Source: CAYTLW01 sp964438735 (GTDB taxonomy: Bacteria; Myxococcota_A; UBA9042). Taken from it: a stretch of DNA of 36,506 nt. Shown one piece after another: positions 32,145 to 36,506 of this stretch. The stretch's first letter is position 1. Each line of letters opens with the position of its first letter. The notes beneath the pieces are model-generated. The model was not told where the DNA came from. It was given only the letters and a program-made list of their open reading frames with translations, and did not search any database. Both the position numbers and the translations under genes were made by a program. Location: NCBI GenBank assembly GCA_964438735.1, contig CAYTLW010000077.1:1-36506 (forward strand). Reading direction: 5' to 3'.

Positions 32145-35100
32145 ATGAACGACACCGACCTGCCCGAAGGACTCTACGAGCGCGTCCTGACCGAACAGCT
32201 GCGCACACGCCTGGCGGCGCTGGAGCCCGGCCTGAAGGTCAAATGGCGCAAGTTGGACGACCATGCCGCCAGCGTTGCGCTCGCCAACCATCTTGGTCGC
32301 GTAATGGCGCGAATCCTGCGGGGCGATCCGCAGCGTCAGGCAACGCTCATCAACGATGTCCTGGATTTGCTGTCCAATGACCATCACCGAGCCGTGGACG
32401 GCGAACGGCTCGAGATGCCGCCGAGCGAGTTGGCCTCCATCGTGCGCCGACGTCCCCCCGCCGAGCCGAAGGCGCCCGCGCGGCCGCGCACCCGACTCTC
32501 TGAGAGCGCCCTGCTCACCAACGCGTCGGGAGACGAGTCCATGGGCACCGCCCTGGCGGCTGAGTTGGCGTCGGCGGATCGGGTTGATCTGCTGTGCGCG
32601 TTCATTCGTTGGCCAGGGCTTCGCATTGTCGTCGACCAGCTCACGGAGTTGGTGGAGCGGGCCGAGACCGACCTGCCTGCGCTGCGGGTGGTGACCACGA
32701 CTTACATGGCCGGGACCCAGCGGCAGGCCCTGGATCGGCTGGCAGCCATCGGCGCCGAGATCAAGGTCGCCTACGAGTCCAAACGCACCCGCCTGCACGC
32801 CAAAGCCTGGCTCTTCCACCGCCACAGCGGCTTCTCCACGGCCTACATCGGCAGCAGCAATCTCTCTCGGGCGGCCATGCTCGACGGCGTCGAGTGGAAC
32901 GTACGCCTGTCGCAGATGGAGTCCCCCCACCTGCTCGACAAGTTCCGCGCCACCTTCGAGAGCTATTGGGAGAGCCGCGAATTCGAAGGCTACCGGCCCG
33001 AAAGAGATGCTGAGCGATTCGACCTCGCGGTGAAGAACGAGAAGGGTGGCACCCCGGCGACCGCCATCTCGCCCATCGCCGTGCGCCCCTACGTCTACCA
33101 GCGAGAGATGCTGGAGCGGCTCGAGACCGAGAGGACGGTGCACGGCAGCAGCCGCAACCTGGTCGTCGCAGCCACCGGCACCGGCAAGACCGTGCTGGCG
33201 GCGTTGGACTACCGACAGCTGGCTCGTGACGAGTCGCGGTCATGCCAGACCTTGCTCTTTGTGGCCCACCGCAGGGAGATCCTCGATCAGAGCCTGCGCA
33301 CGTTCCGCCAGGTCACGGGCGACGGCACATTTGGCGAGCTGCTGGTGGCCGGGGCGCGCCCGGATCGGTGGAAGCATGTCTTCGCTTCGATCCAGTCCCT
33401 CAGCCTCATCCAGGAGCTGCCAGAAGACAGCTTCGACGTGGTCATCATCGACGAGTTCCACCACGCCGGCGCGGCCACCTACGAACGGCTGCTCAACCGC
33501 CTCAAGCCAAAGGTCCTGCTCGGGCTGACGGCCACGCCCGAACGGGCCGACGGCTTGGACATCCTGCGCTGGTTTGACCATCGCATGGCGGTGGAGCTTC
33601 GCCTGTGGGATGCGCTGGACCAGCAACTGCTCTGCCCGTTCCAGTACTTCGGGGTCAGCGACAACACCGACCTGCGCGGCCTGACCTGGCGCAGCGGCGG
33701 CTACGTCATCGAAGAGTTGCAGAAGCTCTACACTGGCGACGACGCCCGGGTGGCCCTCGTGCTCAAGGCGCTACGTGACAAGGTGGTCGACGTCAAAGAG
33801 ATGCGGGCGCTGGGCTTCTGCGTCAGCCGCGACCACGCCCGGTTCATGGCCAGCCGCTTCAACCGCGCTGGCATCCCCGCAGCGGCGGTGCTCGGCACCA
33901 CGGACCATGCGGAGCGGGACGAGGCCCTGCGCAAGCTGCGACGGCGAGAACTGAACATCTTGTTCGCCGTGGACATCTACAACGAAGGCGTCGATGTGCC
34001 GGACGTGGACACGCTGTTGATGCTGCGTCCAAGCCACAGCGCCACCCTGTTCATGCAACAGCTCGGCCGAGGCCTGAGGCTGGCCGACGACAAATCGTGT
34101 TGCACGGTGCTGGACTTCATCGGCCAGCATCAGCGCCGCTTCCGCTTCGACCTGCGCTACCGAGCCCTGACGGGCAACAGCCGCAAGGGGGTCATCGAAG
34201 GCATCAGCCACGGCTTCCCGCACCTGCCCGCCGGCTGCCACATCCAGCTCGACCGGGTGGCGCGCAAGATCGTGCTGCGCAACATCGCCGACAGCCTGCC
34301 GGCCAACCGAAATCAGTTCGTCGCCGAGCTCAAGGCGCTGGGGCCGAAGACCACCTTGGCAGGCTTCCTGCGCGAGGTGATGGTGGAGCCTGAGGAGTTG
34401 TACGCTCGGGGCCGTTCATTCACCCAGCTGCGACGACTCGCGGGATTCGATGCCCAGCCTGCCCTCGATGACAGCGAACTTCTGCGCCGGCTTGAGACCA
34501 TGCTGCACGTGGACGACAGCGAGCGCTTCAGCTTCTTGTCTGAGCTGCTGCGCAACGAGATGCCACCGCAGATGCGAGAGCTATCCGAACGCGACCGCCG
34601 CAGGCTGACCATGTTGCACTTCTGCCTGCGCGGACACGTTCGGCAGTGGCGAAATCTGGAGGCCTCCATCGCCGACATCTGGCGGCACCCGGCGGTGCGG
34701 CGCGAGCTCATTTCGCTTATGGCAGTGATGGCCGGGCGGAGGACCCATCGGACGCATGGACTGGCGATGCACGGGCACATCCCGCTGCGTGTGCACGCGC
34801 GCTACACCCGAGATGAGATCCGCGCCGCCGTGGGCGACCTGGTCGCTGAGCGGCCGAGTTCCCACCAGACCGGGGTCCACTGGAGCAAGGCCAATGAGAT
34901 GGACGTGTTCTTCGTGACCCTGAACAAGAGCGCGGCGCACTTTTCGCCGTCGACGCGGTACCGGGACTATCCGATCTCGGAGACGCTGTTTCACTGGGAG
35001 TCGCAGAGCAATACCAGCGTCTCGTCGCCGACGGGGCAGCGGTACTTGGGGCAGGTGGCAGGGGGAACGAAGGTGTTGTTGTGCGTGCGTGAGGTCGGCA

Positions 35101-35252
35101 AAGACGCGCGTGGCGTGGCGATGCCGTTTCTTTGCTTGGGGCTGGCTGATTATCTGCGGCACGAGGGGAGTCGGCCGATCGCGATTACGTGGCGGTTGCG
35201 GCGGGCGATGCCTGTCGAGTGGTTTGAGCGGGCCAAGGCTGTGGCGGGGTGA
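32145..35252 (+). CDS. PLD nuclease / superfamily II helicase / DUF3427 protein
   Basis: A 1035-residue multidomain protein. The N-terminal part has a phospholipase-D-type motif RLHAKAWLF with AYIGSSNLS (about 217-241). The helicase follows: Walker A AATGTGKT (342-349), VAHRREILDQS, DEFHHA (436-441), GLTATPERADG, and helicase-C motifs (NEGVDVPDVDTLL and FMQQLGRGLRL). The C-terminal 350 residues match DUF3427 (PLRVHARYTRDEI, GVHWSKANEMDVFFVTLNKS, YPISETLFHWESQSNT). Such proteins resemble restriction-type effectors that translocate and cut DNA and are common in defence islands. No partner methyltransferase lies next to it. The ATG at 32145 begins the conserved sequence; upstream in-frame codons look noncoding. 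Confidence 0.88.
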   Translation: MNDTDLPEGLYERVLTEQLRTRLAALEPGLKVKWRKLDDHAASVALANHLGRVMARILRGDPQRQATLINDVLDLLSNDHHRAVDGERLEMPPSELASIVRRRPPAEPKAPARPRTRLSESALLTNASGDESMGTALAAELASADRVDLLCAFIRWPGLRIVVDQLTELVERAETDLPALRVVTTTYMAGTQRQALDRLAAIGAEIKVAYESKRTRLHAKAWLFHRHSGFSTAYIGSSNLSRAAMLDGVEWNVRLSQMESPHLLDKFRATFESYWESREFEGYRPERDAERFDLAVKNEKGGTPATAISPIAVRPYVYQREMLERLETERTVHGSSRNLVVAATGTGKTVLAALDYRQLARDESRSCQTLLFVAHRREILDQSLRTFRQVTGDGTFGELLVAGARPDRWKHVFASIQSLSLIQELPEDSFDVVIIDEFHHAGAATYERLLNRLKPKVLLGLTATPERADGLDILRWFDHRMAVELRLWDALDQQLLCPFQYFGVSDNTDLRGLTWRSGGYVIEELQKLYTGDDARVALVLKALRDKVVDVKEMRALGFCVSRDHARFMASRFNRAGIPAAAVLGTTDHAERDEALRKLRRRELNILFAVDIYNEGVDVPDVDTLLMLRPSHSATLFMQQLGRGLRLADDKSCCTVLDFIGQHQRRFRFDLRYRALTGNSRKGVIEGISHGFPHLPAGCHIQLDRVARKIVLRNIADSLPANRNQFVAELKALGPKTTLAGFLREVMVEPEELYARGRSFTQLRRLAGFDAQPALDDSELLRRLETMLHVDDSERFSFLSELLRNEMPPQMRELSERDRRRLTMLHFCLRGHVRQWRNLEASIADIWRHPAVRRELISLMAVMAGRRTHRTHGLAMHGHIPLRVHARYTRDEIRAAVGDLVAERPSSHQTGVHWSKANEMDVFFVTLNKSAAHFSPSTRYRDYPISETLFHWESQSNTSVSSPTGQRYLGQVAGGTKVLLCVREVGKDARGVAMPFLCLGLADYLRHEGSRPIAITWRLRRAMPVEWFERAKAVAG

Positions 35253-35457
35253 GGAAGAAGAGCAGAATGCTCACACCCGCACTGCTTTCGATTGCTTGCC
35301 GGAGAGTCCACGGGAGGGGGAGACCCGATTGTCGCTGAGCAGCCGACTTCCGGGCCTCAGGCCAGCGACAAGTCTGCGGCAACATAGCGGCAACACGTCT
35401 TGGCGAGCGATGACTGCGACGCAGGTCATGGGAATCGCCTCCTGGCAGCGGCGAAAA
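35253..35457. other. Convergent intergenic region
   Basis: About 200 bases between convergent stops. It contains GCGGCAACATAGCGGCAACA-like near-repeats (around 35376-35396) but no gene, tRNA or clear terminator. Confidence 0.4.
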
Positions 35458-36246
35458 TCATAGCAGCGCAACAAACTTCTCCTGCACAAGACGAACCCCG
35501 TCCCCCTGCTCGTACTCGAAACCCGGCCGCAGCAAGCGTGAGATGTCGGCCGCGAAAGCCGGATCCTCGCCCTTGCTGGCCAGGTTGACCTCAAACTCCT
35601 TGCGGCTCACAACGAGGCCCTGCCGAGTGAGGTACTCCCGCAGACACCGGACGACTTGCACAGCGTCGATATCAAGTCGCCGAGCGGCATCCCAGAGGTC
35701 GAACACGTCCCGACCCTTCTTGCGCTGGTAGACGGCCCTCAGCTTGGTGCCCAGGAGTTCTTCGAGTCGGTAGGTGGGCACCTCAGCCGAGCCACTGAAC
35801 CAAAGGCCGTCCACCGAGAATGCCTCTCTGACCAATCCAAGCACCGAGAAGTGTTCGCGTGTGTTGACCTCCACCTTGACCCGCATCCGTCGTACAGGCG
35901 CCACCGCAGTCTCAAAGTGGTACAGGAGCTGGATGCCATTGCGTCTCGTCTTGCGCTTCGGCGCACCGAGCCACGGGTCGAGTCGCGCCTGGATGACTTC
36001 AAACAGGGGGCGAGCGGGTCCGGCCCGCACCTGGACGAGATCGATGTCTTCGGAGTAGCGGGCGGCAGGAGCGAGGTACAGCTTGTGCAGGGCAGTCCCG
36101 CCCCGAATCGCCAGCAGTTCCTGAGCAGCCGGTTCCGAGAACAGCTCGACGATGGCACGGCTCAGAACGAGATCTTGCTCCACTTGGGCGATGTCGGCCC
36201 AGGGAGCCCGCGCTTGCCACGCGTAGATGTGGGCTGCGGGGATCAT
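35458..36246 (-). CDS. abiEii: AbiEii-type nucleotidyltransferase toxin
   Basis: A 262-residue protein with the nucleotidyltransferase motif GGTALHKLYL (49-58) followed by RYSEDIDL (D67, D69). Later conserved residues of AbiEii are present: LLGTKLRAVYQRKKGRDVFD and LWDAARRL. AbiEii is the toxin of type IV-like AbiE systems that cause abortive infection, thought to transfer nucleotides to tRNA or another target. The ATG at 36246 overlaps the antitoxin stop (ATGA), the usual AbiEi-AbiEii arrangement, which makes the start secure. Length is normal. Confidence 0.88.
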   Translation of the reverse strand: MIPAAHIYAWQARAPWADIAQVEQDLVLSRAIVELFSEPAAQELLAIRGGTALHKLYLAPAARYSEDIDLVQVRAGPARPLFEVIQARLDPWLGAPKRKTRRNGIQLLYHFETAVAPVRRMRVKVEVNTREHFSVLGLVREAFSVDGLWFSGSAEVPTYRLEELLGTKLRAVYQRKKGRDVFDLWDAARRLDIDAVQVVRCLREYLTRQGLVVSRKEFEVNLASKGEDPAFAADISRLLRPGFEYEQGDGVRLVQEKFVALL

Positions 36247-36506
36247 AGGTCGGACTCCACGTCCTCGTTGACGACCACCCGCCATCGGGCATCCACGGGC
36301 CAGCCCTTTCGGGGTCGGTCCGGCCGAAGTGGCACCGCCTGGGGTCTGCCGTCGGCGACAAGCCGAGCGAGCCCACCCGTGAGGGCCGCCGCACCGATCC
36401 GATCCAGCAGGTATCCAAGTCGCTGAACTACTGAAAGTTCGTAGCCCGCCCCCGCCGCGGCTTGGACCAGCTTGTCGGCCTCCAGTCGTTCGGCAAGCTC
36501 GCTGAG
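36243..36506 (-). CDS. abiEi: AbiEi antitoxin, C-terminal part (5' end beyond window)
   Basis: The 87 visible residues include GYELSVVQRLGYLLDRIGA, LRPDRPRKGWPVDARWRVVV and the end NEDVESDL. This is the C-terminal domain of AbiEi antitoxins. AbiEi carries an N-terminal winged helix that represses the operon and a C-terminal domain that neutralises AbiEii. The upstream half is outside the window, so the HTH cannot be checked. Confidence 0.8.
   Translation of the reverse strand, partial: LSELAERLEADKLVQAAAGAGYELSVVQRLGYLLDRIGAAALTGGLARLVADGRPQAVPLRPDRPRKGWPVDARWRVVVNEDVESDL

Noticed and set aside
30683..32155. Long minus-strand frame of about 490 codons
   Set aside because: Mostly antisense to the TPR-like gene at 31031, which has a good ribosome site; only the last 25 codons look protein-like and are noted as a possible remnant.
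35253..35457. Attachment site or small RNA gene between helicase and AbiE genes
   Set aside because: Only short imperfect repeats of GCGGCAACA type were seen; no tRNA-like fold or terminator supports it.
1..36506. CRISPR arrays, tRNA or rRNA genes, transposase or integrase genes
   Set aside because: None was found on reading both strands; the HTH gene at 27029 is only a weak hint of a mobile element.

Overview
The window is GC-rich (about two thirds G+C by eye) and bacterial. Two lipoproteins with lipobox cysteines and a small beta-barrel-like protein point to a Gram-negative cell. The gene style (paired short-chain dehydrogenases, STAS/GHKL proteins, the protein at 31031 whose N-terminus recalls Myxococcota proteins) would suit a Myxococcota-like lineage, but nothing here fixes the taxon. 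A run of 100 N at 4967-5066 shows that this is a scaffold from a draft assembly.

Layout. 1-13.6 kb is mostly ordinary genome: a large DNA methyltransferase running off the left edge, ArfB, a short-chain dehydrogenase, a lipoprotein glycerophosphodiester phosphodiesterase (interrupted by the false gap), a beta-barrel-like protein, an orphan NarL-type response regulator, a radical SAM protein, a second dehydrogenase, a YcxB-like membrane protein, a lipoprotein, a STAS+GHKL ATPase with a helical partner, a frameshifted small gene and an RsuA/RluB-type pseudouridine synthase. 13.6-18.5 kb holds an unusual pair: a PcfJ-domain protein and a DNA polymerase III alpha relative that has lost its PHP ligands and two of three catalytic aspartates, followed by a 66-residue fragment of FtsA.

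18.5-36.5 kb looks like a defence island with heavy decay. On the minus strand it carries a DndD-like SMC ATPase, a DndE-HerA/FtsK fusion and a third gene, without any sulfur-incorporating enzymes (DndA/DndC). Then come a zinc-ribbon/TPR/SEC-C protein, a probably leaderless AAA ATPase with a DUF234-type nuclease-like tail, a second SEC-C gene, an HTH/zinc-ribbon gene, DUF2442 and truncated DUF4160, an overlapping pair of an OLD-like ATPase and a TOPRIM-like protein, a TPR protein, a phospholipase-D/superfamily II helicase/DUF3427 protein and an AbiE toxin-antitoxin pair running off the right edge.

Four accessory genes (18520-19398, 20986-23256, 26402-26725, 27029-27454) have a single in-frame stop inside an otherwise continuous coding frame: three TAG and one TGA. 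Core genes in the same window end normally with TAG, so wholesale recoding is unlikely; decay, base-call error or local readthrough remain. Two near-identical 27-base direct repeats (23287-23313 and 27859-27885) flank the SEC-C/AAA segment and may mark the ends of an inserted block.
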